Assembly: GCA_937911505.1 (NCBI GenBank)
Contig: CALEMF010000016.1
Coordinates: forward strand, 107,841-171,840
DNA: 64,000 nucleotides
From: an uncultured Cytophagales bacterium
GTDB lineage: Bacteria; Bacteroidota; Bacteroidia; Cytophagales; Thermonemataceae
Direction: 5' to 3'
Below, one piece after another: positions 26,167-34,151 of this stretch. A program made the position numbers and the translations under genes. Under the pieces are notes generated by a model, which worked only from the letters and a program-made list of their open reading frames with translations, was not told the origin of the DNA and made no database searches. Each line of letters starts with the position of its first letter. Position 1 is the first letter of the stretch.

Positions 26167-27018
26167 ATGAGCACTTTTGATACACAGGTACAACTCGCCA
26201 CTCAGGCCTTTGAAAAGGGTAACTACGAGACCGTGATTGCTACCTTAGAGATTGCTTACAGTATGCTTGATAAGACGATGTCTATCACCAATGACCTGAT
26301 ATATAAGTCTGTTGACATCATAGAGCCGATTCTTCAGTTTTCTGAAATCAACGAGAGCACCTTCATCAGTAAGACCATTCAGGATTTGAAGCAGCGTCTA
26401 CAAATCGGAGAAAGTCAGTACGTAGATGTCACTTGTGACGAAATACAACATTTTCATTTACTTCTGAAAGGATTAGAGAGAGGTTGTGAAATTCTTAACG
26501 ATAAAGGGATTAAACTGGGGCAAGAAGAAAGTAACCTTAGCTTTGGCATTACGGGTGATGAGAACAAGGGAATCAGTTTGGATATTTTCGCTAAAATATC
26601 AGAGCAAGAACAAGGGTTGAGCAAGCGACAAGCAGAAGACCTCCATTCAGCCTTAGAAAATATGCTCTCTTCTAACAGTGAGCTAAGTAAGATGCTCAAT
26701 ATCGCCGCGCAACTCTCTTCTTCTGGTAGATACGAAGAGAGCAATATGGCTTTAGAGAAAATACTGGCCAGATACCCTGAGGATGCAGCTACCTGCCTGA
26801 ATATGATGGGGGCTAATTTCTTCTTCTTACAAGATTACCCCAAGGCCATCGATTTCTACCTCAAAGCTCTCAAACAGGGTGAGAGTAAAGAAATGATTGA
26901 ATTTAACGTATGGGAGGCTTGTGTAGAACTTATGAAACAAGCTACCGACGAAACACAAAGAAACCACTGGCGTACACTCTATCGTCAGCACTTTCCGCAA
27001 GGGGAAAGATCTTTATAA
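26167..27018 (+). CDS. TPR-containing protein of unknown function
   Basis: 283-aa soluble protein, predicted mostly helical. Residues 1-60 and 190-255 have helical-pair patterns, the latter matching tetratricopeptide repeats (SGRYEESNMALEKILARYPED, then DYPKAIDFYLKALKQG). The centre is charged and has no domain I recognise. It is the first gene of a compact series with the DEDDy exonuclease (19 bases later) and the SiaB-SiaC fusion (13 bases further), so these three are probably one operon. TPR proteins commonly act as adaptors. It could scaffold the signalling module, but this is inference from position only. Confidence 0.7.
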   Translation: MSTFDTQVQLATQAFEKGNYETVIATLEIAYSMLDKTMSITNDLIYKSVDIIEPILQFSEINESTFISKTIQDLKQRLQIGESQYVDVTCDEIQHFHLLLKGLERGCEILNDKGIKLGQEESNLSFGITGDENKGISLDIFAKISEQEQGLSKRQAEDLHSALENMLSSNSELSKMLNIAAQLSSSGRYEESNMALEKILARYPEDAATCLNMMGANFFFLQDYPKAIDFYLKALKQGESKEMIEFNVWEACVELMKQATDETQRNHWRTLYRQHFPQGERSL

Positions 27019-27037
27019 CCATGAAACTTTGATTTCC

Positions 27038-27781
27038 ATGATTGCTACTACTTTAGAGCAAGCTTCTAAAAAAATATTATTTTTGGATATAGAAACTGTT
27101 AGAGGCAGCAAAAACTACAGCGACCTCTCGGAAGGTATGCGTAAAATGTGGGAGCTTAAAGCAAAGCGTATTCAACCTGATAGTGATTTAACAGCCGAAG
27201 AGAAGTATTATGATAATGCTGGTATTTTCGCTGAGTTTGGTAAAATCACCTGTATTAGCTTTGGCTACTTACATTACAAGGAAGGCATCCTTAAGATGAA
27301 AGTAAAATCTTGCTACGGTAAAGATGAGCAAAAGCTATTAGCTGAATTTCGGGAAATCTTAGATGCCAATGCCTTTCTTTTTCTTTGTGCCCACAATGGG
27401 CGTGAGTTTGACTTTCCCTATATGGGACGTCGTTATATCATCAACCAGATGAAATTACCCAAGGCACTGGAGTTACGAGATAAAAGGACTTGGGAAATTA
27501 AGCACATTCTTGATACAATGGATATGTGGAAGTTTGGAGATTGGAAAAATCCTACTAAATTAGAGTTGCTTTGCAATGTACTTAACGTACCTACTCCCAA
27601 AGATGATATTGATGGTAGCCAAGTAGGCAATGTATATTGGGAAGAAGGTGATGTTGACCGCATTGCTGTATATTGTGAAAAAGATGTGGTAGCTACCGCA
27701 CAGGTGTATTTAAAATATGCGTTACTGCCCCTCGTGGAGGAAGAAAACATTGAATTTGCAGAAAGAGTACCAGCCACCTGA
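27038..27781 (+). CDS. DEDDy-type 3'-5' exonuclease (PolB-exo-like)
   Basis: 247-aa ribonuclease H-like protein of the predicted PolB-type 3'-5' exonuclease family. All four metal-binding positions are present: Asp17 and Glu19 in FLDIET, Asp125 in NGREFDFPY, and Tyr212/Asp216 in VYCEKDVVAT, the last marking the DEDDy class. There is no polymerase domain, so it acts alone or with a partner in DNA or RNA trimming. I use the ATG at 27038; a TTG three codons earlier (27029) is possible. It lies between a TPR gene and the SiaB-SiaC fusion in one apparent operon. Confidence 0.88.
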   Translation: MIATTLEQASKKILFLDIETVRGSKNYSDLSEGMRKMWELKAKRIQPDSDLTAEEKYYDNAGIFAEFGKITCISFGYLHYKEGILKMKVKSCYGKDEQKLLAEFREILDANAFLFLCAHNGREFDFPYMGRRYIINQMKLPKALELRDKRTWEIKHILDTMDMWKFGDWKNPTKLELLCNVLNVPTPKDDIDGSQVGNVYWEEGDVDRIAVYCEKDVVATAQVYLKYALLPLVEEENIEFAERVPAT

Positions 27782-27794
27782 AAAATTAAGAAAA

Positions 27795-28760
27795 ATGAAT
27801 TTTGACCATTCCTTTGTCTTTCAAACGTACAAAGATTTCAAAAACCGTAATACGATTGTCTCTTATCAAGGTCCTCTTCTTTATTCGGTCATAGCGGAAA
27901 TCAGCCATTATATCCGTGGTAATATTTCGGACATTATGCCCGTACGAGAAAAGGTGTTTTATATTTTCATAGAGCTAGCTCAAAACATACGCAACCACTC
28001 TGCTGAAAGAACGCTCCTTCAAGAAAATGGGAAGTCTACAGGTATCGGTACGGTGTTTCTTACCGAAGAAGAAGATAAGTTTATCCTTGCGATGGGCAAC
28101 TTAGTAAACCTTAGCCAGTTTGCTCATCTAAAGCAGCGCTGCGATGAAATCATACAAGCAGACCGTAGAAGCTTGCGTGACTTGAAGAGCCGATTCAGAA
28201 CAGAAGCATTAGAGCAAAACCATCAAAGTGGTAACATCGGCTTAGTAGATGTAGCCCTTAAATCGGGAAATCCCTTAGAAATTCAGTGGATAGATGTAGA
28301 TCAGGCGCACTGTTATTTTCTAATTTCAGTCAGTGTATCAAAAGTAAATGTAAATGTTATGGAAGATTTAATCATTGAAGGAGAAAAGGGTACTTATCTA
28401 TCTCCAGACGTTTATTTCTCAGCGGAAAGAGGAGTTTGTGAAATCAAAGGAGAGTCTTATCAAGAAGAAACCTTTGAATTTTATAATAAGCTTACTTCGT
28501 GGCTCGGCGAGTACATCGAAAAAGTAAAGAAACCCATTACATTTGACTTTAAGCTTACTTACTTCAATACTTCTTCTTCTAGAGCTATTCTCGATATGCT
28601 CAATCTCTTAAAACAGTACCAAGAAGAGGGAGGTGAGGTGACTATTAACTGGTACTACCTTACTTCGGACGAAAACATGATTGAGGAAGCCGAGGATTTT
28701 CAGAGCGACTCAGCGCTAAAGTTTAACCTTATTCCTGTTGATGAGGAACAAATGCCTTAA
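27795..28760 (+). CDS. SiaB-SiaC fusion (protein kinase + partner, DUF6272/DUF1987)
   Basis: 321-aa protein combining two domains that are separate genes in the Pseudomonas SiaABCD pathway. Residues 1-190 match the SiaB kinase family: a GHKL-type ATPase with N-box Glu60/Asn64/His68 (FIELAQNIRNHS) and a G2-like SGNIGLVDVALKSG. Residues about 199-315 match SiaC (DUF1987): SPDVYFSAERGVCEIKGESYQEE, then YFNTSSSRAILDML and EVTINWYY. Thr259 in NTSSS is the likely counterpart of the SiaC threonine phosphorylated by SiaB. In Pseudomonas, SiaC controls the diguanylate cyclase SiaD. Here kinase and substrate are covalently linked. No SiaA phosphatase or cyclase is in the window. The stop overlaps the convergent gene by four bases. 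Confidence 0.82.
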   Translation: MNFDHSFVFQTYKDFKNRNTIVSYQGPLLYSVIAEISHYIRGNISDIMPVREKVFYIFIELAQNIRNHSAERTLLQENGKSTGIGTVFLTEEEDKFILAMGNLVNLSQFAHLKQRCDEIIQADRRSLRDLKSRFRTEALEQNHQSGNIGLVDVALKSGNPLEIQWIDVDQAHCYFLISVSVSKVNVNVMEDLIIEGEKGTYLSPDVYFSAERGVCEIKGESYQEETFEFYNKLTSWLGEYIEKVKKPITFDFKLTYFNTSSSRAILDMLNLLKQYQEEGGEVTINWYYLTSDENMIEEAEDFQSDSALKFNLIPVDEEQMP

Positions 28761-29191
28761 TCAATCACGCGCTTTGAGTTGAACTTATCATCGTCGTTTA
28801 AGTGATTATCTCTGAAGTCGTATACAATTACACCTCCATCAGTTACCCTTAGTTCTAGTAAATTCTTGAGATGCATGTTATCCAATCTTTCTTTGGATTG
28901 CTCCACCGTCAAAGACGTTTGTGAAGCTAGCTCCTGTGCAGTGAGTAAGCCATTTTTCATTTTCGCTAAGCGAACAATCATTTCATCTGTCAATGTAAAC
29001 TCCTCTTGTTTAGAAGGTGCCAGTGAAGTGGTAGATTTCTTCTTTCTTCGCTTCAGTAAAATACTCCCTACTATAATGAAAGTTACCCTCACTGGAACGG
29101 GAGGATGATTAAATTTATAAGGCTTTACAAACATAAAAATCCCTATCCCCAACAGAATACCACCAATAATTTTTCTAATTCGCTTGCCCAT
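28757..29191 (-). CDS. Small membrane protein with a C-terminal helix-turn-helix-like region
   Basis: 144-aa hypothetical protein. Two hydrophobic segments lie near the N-terminus (IIGGILLGIGIFMFV and VRVTFIIVGSILL), followed by a basic cluster (KRRKKK) that should face the cytoplasm. Residues 65-125 look like a winged helix-turn-helix (LAKMKNGLLTAQELASQTSLTVEQSKERLDNM), as in PCI/MarR-like or replication-type wHTH folds. A membrane-bound DNA-binding or protein-binding role is possible but unproven. A promoter TTG-N20-TAGATTTG lies just upstream, and the 3' end overlaps the SiaB-SiaC gene by four bases. Confidence 0.7.
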   Translation of the reverse strand: MGKRIRKIIGGILLGIGIFMFVKPYKFNHPPVPVRVTFIIVGSILLKRRKKKSTTSLAPSKQEEFTLTDEMIVRLAKMKNGLLTAQELASQTSLTVEQSKERLDNMHLKNLLELRVTDGGVIVYDFRDNHLNDDDKFNSKRVID

Positions 29192-29214
29192 ATATTTTAT
29201 TCATAGTTTATAAC

Positions 29215-29246
29215 CAAATCTATTTAAAATTCTTGCAAATATCAAT
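29215..29246 (-). promoter_or_regulatory. Promoter ATTG-N20-TAGATTTG
   Basis: On the minus strand ATTG (29246-29243, one mismatch from TTTG) is followed after 20 bases by TAGATTTG (29222-29215), a full -7 match. It would start transcription near 29208, 17 bases before the ATG at 29191. Confidence 0.5.
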
Positions 29247-29414
29247 AGCCCATAGCGTTTTCCCTTGCTTCTTTTAACTGCCTATTCTCCTTATAAGGAA
29301 CGTATTCTATCAGTGTTCAAGTGTTATTGTAACAATACCAACACCTTGGGATATTAAGAAATACATACGCACTTTTGTCCAAATAATTGTAACTTAAAAG
29401 AAAAATATCTGCTC

Positions 29415-30305
29415 ATGAAAGCTTTTAACGCGTGGCTCGTAGTTGGTTCGTTGCTACTCTTGCTACCCACTTGTAAACCTAAGCAAGAACAGGCTACTTA
29501 TTCCCCTTCATCAAAAGAATTAGAGAGTCGTACGCATGCCACCGCTCAGCTAGTAGATAATAACGGAGAAACCCTGCTACAGCGTATTAGTCCTCCAGAT
29601 GGTTACCAAAGAATACCAGTCAGTCAAACTTCCTTTGCCTATTATTTACGTACGCTTCCCCTCAAGCCCGCTGGTACACTAGTAAGCTATTACGATGGGC
29701 GTACTAAAAGCAATAAGGGTGTTTATGTGGCTGTAGTCGATCTCCCTATTGGAAAACGAGACTTACACCAATGTGCAGATGCTATTATGCGCCTAAGGGC
29801 AGAATACCTTTACCAACAAAAAGCCTTTGACCGTATTCATTTCAACTTTACCAATGGCTTTCGTGTTGATTACACCCCTTGGATGCAGGGAAAAAGAATT
29901 GCAGTAGAAGGCAACCGCACCTATTGGGTACAAAAAACTACGCCTTCCAACACTTATCAGGATTTCTGGAAGTATTTAGAAATAATTTTTAGCTATGCAG
30001 GCACGCTTTCTCTAGAAAAAGAATTACAAGCTACCTCTGTCGACCAGCTCAAAATAGGAGATGTCTTTATTCAAGGCGGCTCACCGGGGCATGCAGTGGT
30101 GGTAGTGGATGTTGCCATCAACCCTACCACCAAGCAAAAAGTCTTTATGTTGGCGCAGAGCTATATGCCTGCCCAAGAAATACAGATTCTCAGCAATATT
30201 GAAGACGCGTCGATGAGTCCTTGGTATAGTACCAACTTCGGCGAGACCTTATACACACCAGAATGGACTTTTAAGAAAACGACTCTAAAGCGCTTTGCTG
30301 ATTAA
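29415..30305 (+). CDS. DUF4846 lipoprotein
   Basis: 296-aa lipoprotein, signal peptide with lipobox LPTC (Cys20). The mature part matches the DUF4846 family: RISPPDGYQR, TLVSYYDGRTKSNKGVYVAVVDL, QCADAIMRLRAEYLY, and INFxF-like IHFNFTNGFRVDYTPW, then GDVFIQGGSPGHAVVVVD and QSYMPAQEIQIL near the end. The GSPGHAVVVVD segment resembles a catalytic-fold strand, but the family's activity is not established. It should be exposed in the periplasm or at the outer membrane. It ends 13 bases from the convergent acetate kinase fusion. Confidence 0.85.
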   Translation: MKAFNAWLVVGSLLLLLPTCKPKQEQATYSPSSKELESRTHATAQLVDNNGETLLQRISPPDGYQRIPVSQTSFAYYLRTLPLKPAGTLVSYYDGRTKSNKGVYVAVVDLPIGKRDLHQCADAIMRLRAEYLYQQKAFDRIHFNFTNGFRVDYTPWMQGKRIAVEGNRTYWVQKTTPSNTYQDFWKYLEIIFSYAGTLSLEKELQATSVDQLKIGDVFIQGGSPGHAVVVVDVAINPTTKQKVFMLAQSYMPAQEIQILSNIEDASMSPWYSTNFGETLYTPEWTFKKTTLKRFAD

Positions 30306-30318
30306 GTAAAAGCCATTC

Positions 30319-32148
30319 CTAAGCTTTTACCTCGTCTAAGTTTGACCTGCGTTTCACTAAATGTCCTTCAGCGGCCGTATCGATCAAAGCGCCTACTGCT
30401 CCAGGGCTCAGCTCAGCAGCGTTGGCTTCGTCAGTGTCAATGTGCATTTCTAATTTATACTTGGGTGACACTCTTATCAGTACATTTCCGAAGGTGAGGC
30501 TTCGCTCTGAATTTTCGATACGAATTTCTACAATATCTTTGTCCTGTACCCCAAAGACATTAGCATCGTCTGGATGCATATGGATGTGTCGCCACGCACA
30601 AATAACACCCTCTTTCAAGTCTACTTTTCCTTTCTCACCTACTAGTGTAATGCCTGGCGTATTTTCAGTATGCCCCGACTCTCTGATCGGTGCATCGATT
30701 CCTAAGAAAAACTCATCGGTTCTAGATATTTCCACTTGGTTTTTTGACCGAACAGGGCCTAGTATTCTTACTTTCTCTATTTGATTTTTGGGCCCTACAA
30801 TGGTAACTGTTTCATTACAGGCAAACTGACCAGGTTGCGACAGAGGTTTGAACTCGGTGAGTTGATAGCCTTCTCCAAATAGCTTTTCTACTGTTTCTTG
30901 GGTAAGGTGTACGTGCCTTGCAGAAATAGCAATAGGAATTACCTTGACATCGTGTACCTTGCGCTGCTCGTTAATGATTTTCGAAGCCTGCTGGGCAATC
31001 GCCAGTTGTTCGTCTGTTTTTACTACTAATATTTTACACCTACTTTGAGGCAGAGAAATATCTACGGTAGGTTGTTCGTGTGTCAACGATACGGTTCTAT
31101 TTTTTTCTTCCTCTAAGAAAGCACCCAGATACTCTAGGCGTTGAGCCGCTCTATGACGAATCGTAGCGCTGTTTTCTCCCACGCCTGCCGTAAAGACAAT
31201 GGCATCTACGCCACCCATTAAACCTGCATAGGCACCAATATACTTTTTAATACGGTGCGTATAGATCTGAATGGCTTTTCGGCATTCTTCGTTACCCGTA
31301 GAGGCGCTTTCTTCTATGTCACGCATATCCGCGCCAGAGCAGGAAATCCCTTTAAGGCCACTTTCTTTATTGAGCAACTGATTGAGGTCTTTAGCGCTGA
31401 GATTTTCTTGCTCCATTAAATGAATCAAAATTCCTGGATCTACATCTCCAGAGCGTGTCCCCATTACCAATCCTTCGAGGGGCGTCATGCCCATGCTTGT
31501 CTCTACAGAACGGCCGTACTCTACAGCGCATACGCTGGCTCCATTGCCTAGGTGGCAGGTAATGATTTTAAGTTGGCGGATGTCTGTTTTCAGGTAACGT
31601 GCTGCTTGCTGAGCCACATATTGATGGCTGGTACCGTGAAAACCGTAACGCTGAATTTTGTGCTTCTGCATCAGTTGGGTAGGTAAAGCGTACTTTTTGG
31701 CACGTGCGGGAAGCGTCCGATGAAAGGCTGTATCAAAAACCGCAATATGGGGGACATTTCCGAAAAATTCCTTAGCGATCCGTATTCCTGTCATATTGAT
31801 AGGATTATGGAGGGGAGCCACATCGTATAAGGCTTCTATTTTCTTTTCTACTGCTTCATCTATGATTTCTGCTTCATCGAAGGCATCGCCCCCATGGACG
31901 ACACGGTGCCCCACGCCCTTTAGCTGGCTGGTATCTATCTTCTCCATTAATTTAGGGAAAGCAAAGCGAAGTGCTTTTTCGTGACCTGCCTCTGGGCATT
32001 CGATGGGTTCTTCTTCAGAAAATTGCAGCAAGGGCGTTGCTTCACTTACCCGTTCTATTTGCATAGTAAGCAGTCGATTTCCTGTTTTAGAATCTATGAT
32101 TTCTGACTTTACGGAAGAGCTTCCACAGTTGATTACAAGGATTTGCAT
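30319..32148 (-). CDS. Acetate kinase-PduL phosphotransacylase fusion
   Basis: 609-aa bifunctional protein. Residues 1-395 are a full acetate kinase: VINCGSSSVK, GHRVVHGG, YGFHGTSHQYV, MGTRSGDVDPG and FTAGVGENS. Residues from about 405 to the end are a PduL-type phosphotransacylase with the zinc-site motifs ISARHVHLT (near residue 412) and WRHIHMHPDDA (near 519), plus the duplicated barrel pattern of that family. PduL moves the acyl group from CoA to phosphate, and acetate kinase then makes ATP. One chain can thus convert acetyl-CoA to acetate plus ATP, or the reverse. It is not near any microcompartment gene. A secreted-protein gene lies 43 bases upstream on the same strand. Confidence 0.93.
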   Translation of the reverse strand: MQILVINCGSSSVKSEIIDSKTGNRLLTMQIERVSEATPLLQFSEEEPIECPEAGHEKALRFAFPKLMEKIDTSQLKGVGHRVVHGGDAFDEAEIIDEAVEKKIEALYDVAPLHNPINMTGIRIAKEFFGNVPHIAVFDTAFHRTLPARAKKYALPTQLMQKHKIQRYGFHGTSHQYVAQQAARYLKTDIRQLKIITCHLGNGASVCAVEYGRSVETSMGMTPLEGLVMGTRSGDVDPGILIHLMEQENLSAKDLNQLLNKESGLKGISCSGADMRDIEESASTGNEECRKAIQIYTHRIKKYIGAYAGLMGGVDAIVFTAGVGENSATIRHRAAQRLEYLGAFLEEEKNRTVSLTHEQPTVDISLPQSRCKILVVKTDEQLAIAQQASKIINEQRKVHDVKVIPIAISARHVHLTQETVEKLFGEGYQLTEFKPLSQPGQFACNETVTIVGPKNQIEKVRILGPVRSKNQVEISRTDEFFLGIDAPIRESGHTENTPGITLVGEKGKVDLKEGVICAWRHIHMHPDDANVFGVQDKDIVEIRIENSERSLTFGNVLIRVSPKYKLEMHIDTDEANAAELSPGAVGALIDTAAEGHLVKRRSNLDEVKA

Positions 32149-32190
32149 GGGGTTTGGTTGTGTTTAAAGGATGAAAAAGTTGGATGTAAC

Positions 32191-33999
32191 TTATCGTAAA
32201 GCTTCTGCCTTGAGCACAATAGCTTCAAGTTCATGGGCCTTACCAAATTTAATAATTTCCTCGAGCATTATATTGATATATTTTTGAAGAGATGGTTTTT
32301 CTGTAACTGGCTCTTGTGCCAAAGCCTGCAAGAAATTTAGTATAGCTGACTCCGTCCACCTTAAATCTTCTAAGGTCGCCTCTCCTAGTAGAATATCTAT
32401 AATAGTGTAGTCTATTAGGGTGATGGGTACCACCTTGAAGGGAATTTTATCAAATACTTCTTTTAAAAGCTGCATAGCTTTTTGGGGTGCTCCCTGCTCG
32501 TAATGATATTTAGCGAGTTGATAGTAAGTATTTCTTAGAAAAAAGGTAAAGCTTCGATAGACCTGGTTGCTTGCTCTTTGCGTAGGGGGAGGCATCATGA
32601 TAATATTTTTACGAATGTTCTCTTCAAGCCTTGTCACATCAAGGGGTATTTCAGGGAGGGCTTTACTTCTAAGTACTTGCCTAGAGAGCCCTGTATAGAC
32701 TGTTTGCCCCTCAAAAAGTTGCTCAACGACTGTTTCTGTTATCTGTAATGGTCTATCAGGGTTACTCAAGTACAGGTCTATCAAGAATAGTTGTGTCCTA
32801 TCTATGTAGTCTACAGTAATGGGATTGGGTAAGGTGGTAAAGGTAAGGACTCGTCCATCTAGTTGGTAATAGTTTTGGTATCCATCATTATAAAACGATA
32901 GTGTTTCACTGGCTATTTTCTCAAGCTGTTGCTTGGCACTCACCTTCTCATCGTCGAAAGCAACCAAAAAGCTTGTTAGCTCACGCATATATTGTTGTAA
33001 GGGAATGGTACAATTGGCTTTACCGTAAGCTTGTGTAGTATAGTAACGAATGTACCGAGGTACATAAGCAAGTGACTGATTGACTACCAATACATCTCTC
33101 CTGTACCCTAGCTTATCTTGTACATAGACCAGTGGAAAGGTGTCATTGTCTCCCCCTACTATCAAAATAGCATTCTTGGGGCAGGTGTTCAGTAGACTTT
33201 TAGCCACCGCAATGAAAAAATCATCATACAAATCATCTTTCAGAAAAGCTTTGGCCTGTTCGTGCAAGCCCATTACTGTAAGCTCGAAATAAGGGGTAAT
33301 ATGTGCAGCCGCTACCTTTAGGTTTACACTTCCTACGTAAGTATCATAGTCAGGATTTCGCTGGGCCAGTACTTTGTAGGTATCAATGGCTTTGTGTGCA
33401 AAAATAATCCCTTCTTCTATTTTACTTTTAGGAACGTCCTTTATATCAAACCTTTCATCATAAATGTGTTTTTCTCCTGCCTCTAGTCTGCCTACAAAGG
33501 CGCTAATGGATTTTGTATCATAAGCTCTTGCTAGGCTTTCTAACGCGCGCTCAGTAAGGGTAGCTTTGGTTTCTAATACCAGTATGGCATCTTCATACCA
33601 GTTTGGATAACCATAGTAGTAGTTATGATCATAAAAATAACTTTCTTTTAAAGCAGCAGTATAGTTGAAAGCGACCTCTTGCGCTCCAAGTTTTTTAAAG
33701 GGTAGCTCATAAGCATAATCGCCTGACTCGAATAAATAGAAAAATGTTTCTTTTTCGTAAGTTCGTTTAAGGTGGTTGTAAATACTTACCGACCAACCTG
33801 CTGGCTTCTTAGCGAAATGATACTCCTGCCCCTCTGGAAGTCTACCACTATAATGTTTATAAAAGTTGCTGAGTATTTCTTCATAAGTAATGTCAGCAAC
33901 AGCAGGTACTTTCGAAAGGCTTATGCCTGAGCTTACTTGCTGCCCCAGTAGTACTTGACAATACATTAAGAAACACCCTATTACGTATATAGCTTTCAT
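32191..33999 (-). CDS. Secreted protein with a DUF2723-tail-like domain
   Basis: 602-aa protein with a signal peptide (about residues 1-19, ending LLGQ). Residues 30-270 are predicted helical and aromatic-rich. Near residue 275 is NAILIVGGDNDTFPLVYVQ, then YRRDVLVVNQSLAYVPRYI. This pair is typical of the soluble C-terminal part of DUF2723 membrane proteins in Bacteroidota, here present without the multi-helix membrane domain. The final 120 residues are helical, TPR-like in pattern (YYQLAKYHYEQGAPQKAMQLL). It is probably periplasmic. The function is unknown; the downstream acetate kinase fusion is close enough to be cotranscribed. Confidence 0.7.
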   Translation of the reverse strand: MKAIYVIGCFLMYCQVLLGQQVSSGISLSKVPAVADITYEEILSNFYKHYSGRLPEGQEYHFAKKPAGWSVSIYNHLKRTYEKETFFYLFESGDYAYELPFKKLGAQEVAFNYTAALKESYFYDHNYYYGYPNWYEDAILVLETKATLTERALESLARAYDTKSISAFVGRLEAGEKHIYDERFDIKDVPKSKIEEGIIFAHKAIDTYKVLAQRNPDYDTYVGSVNLKVAAAHITPYFELTVMGLHEQAKAFLKDDLYDDFFIAVAKSLLNTCPKNAILIVGGDNDTFPLVYVQDKLGYRRDVLVVNQSLAYVPRYIRYYTTQAYGKANCTIPLQQYMRELTSFLVAFDDEKVSAKQQLEKIASETLSFYNDGYQNYYQLDGRVLTFTTLPNPITVDYIDRTQLFLIDLYLSNPDRPLQITETVVEQLFEGQTVYTGLSRQVLRSKALPEIPLDVTRLEENIRKNIIMMPPPTQRASNQVYRSFTFFLRNTYYQLAKYHYEQGAPQKAMQLLKEVFDKIPFKVVPITLIDYTIIDILLGEATLEDLRWTESAILNFLQALAQEPVTEKPSLQKYINIMLEEIIKFGKAHELEAIVLKAEALR

Positions 34000-34151
34000 T
34001 TATTGTGAAGGTTTATACTACTATTGTGCTCGTACTTTTTTCGTTATAATATTGTAAAGTTTTACCCGTTGTTTCGTACATCTAAGTGCTATATATCAAA
34101 ATCTCTTCTCCTCATAAAAATACTGAATTGTGCAAGATTTCCACAGCAAGC

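Noticed and set aside
30306..30330. 8-base inverted repeat GTAAAAGC/GCTTTTAC between DUF4846 and the acetate kinase fusion
   Set aside because: It is short, overlaps the coding end of the minus-strand gene and has no U-run; it is probably chance.
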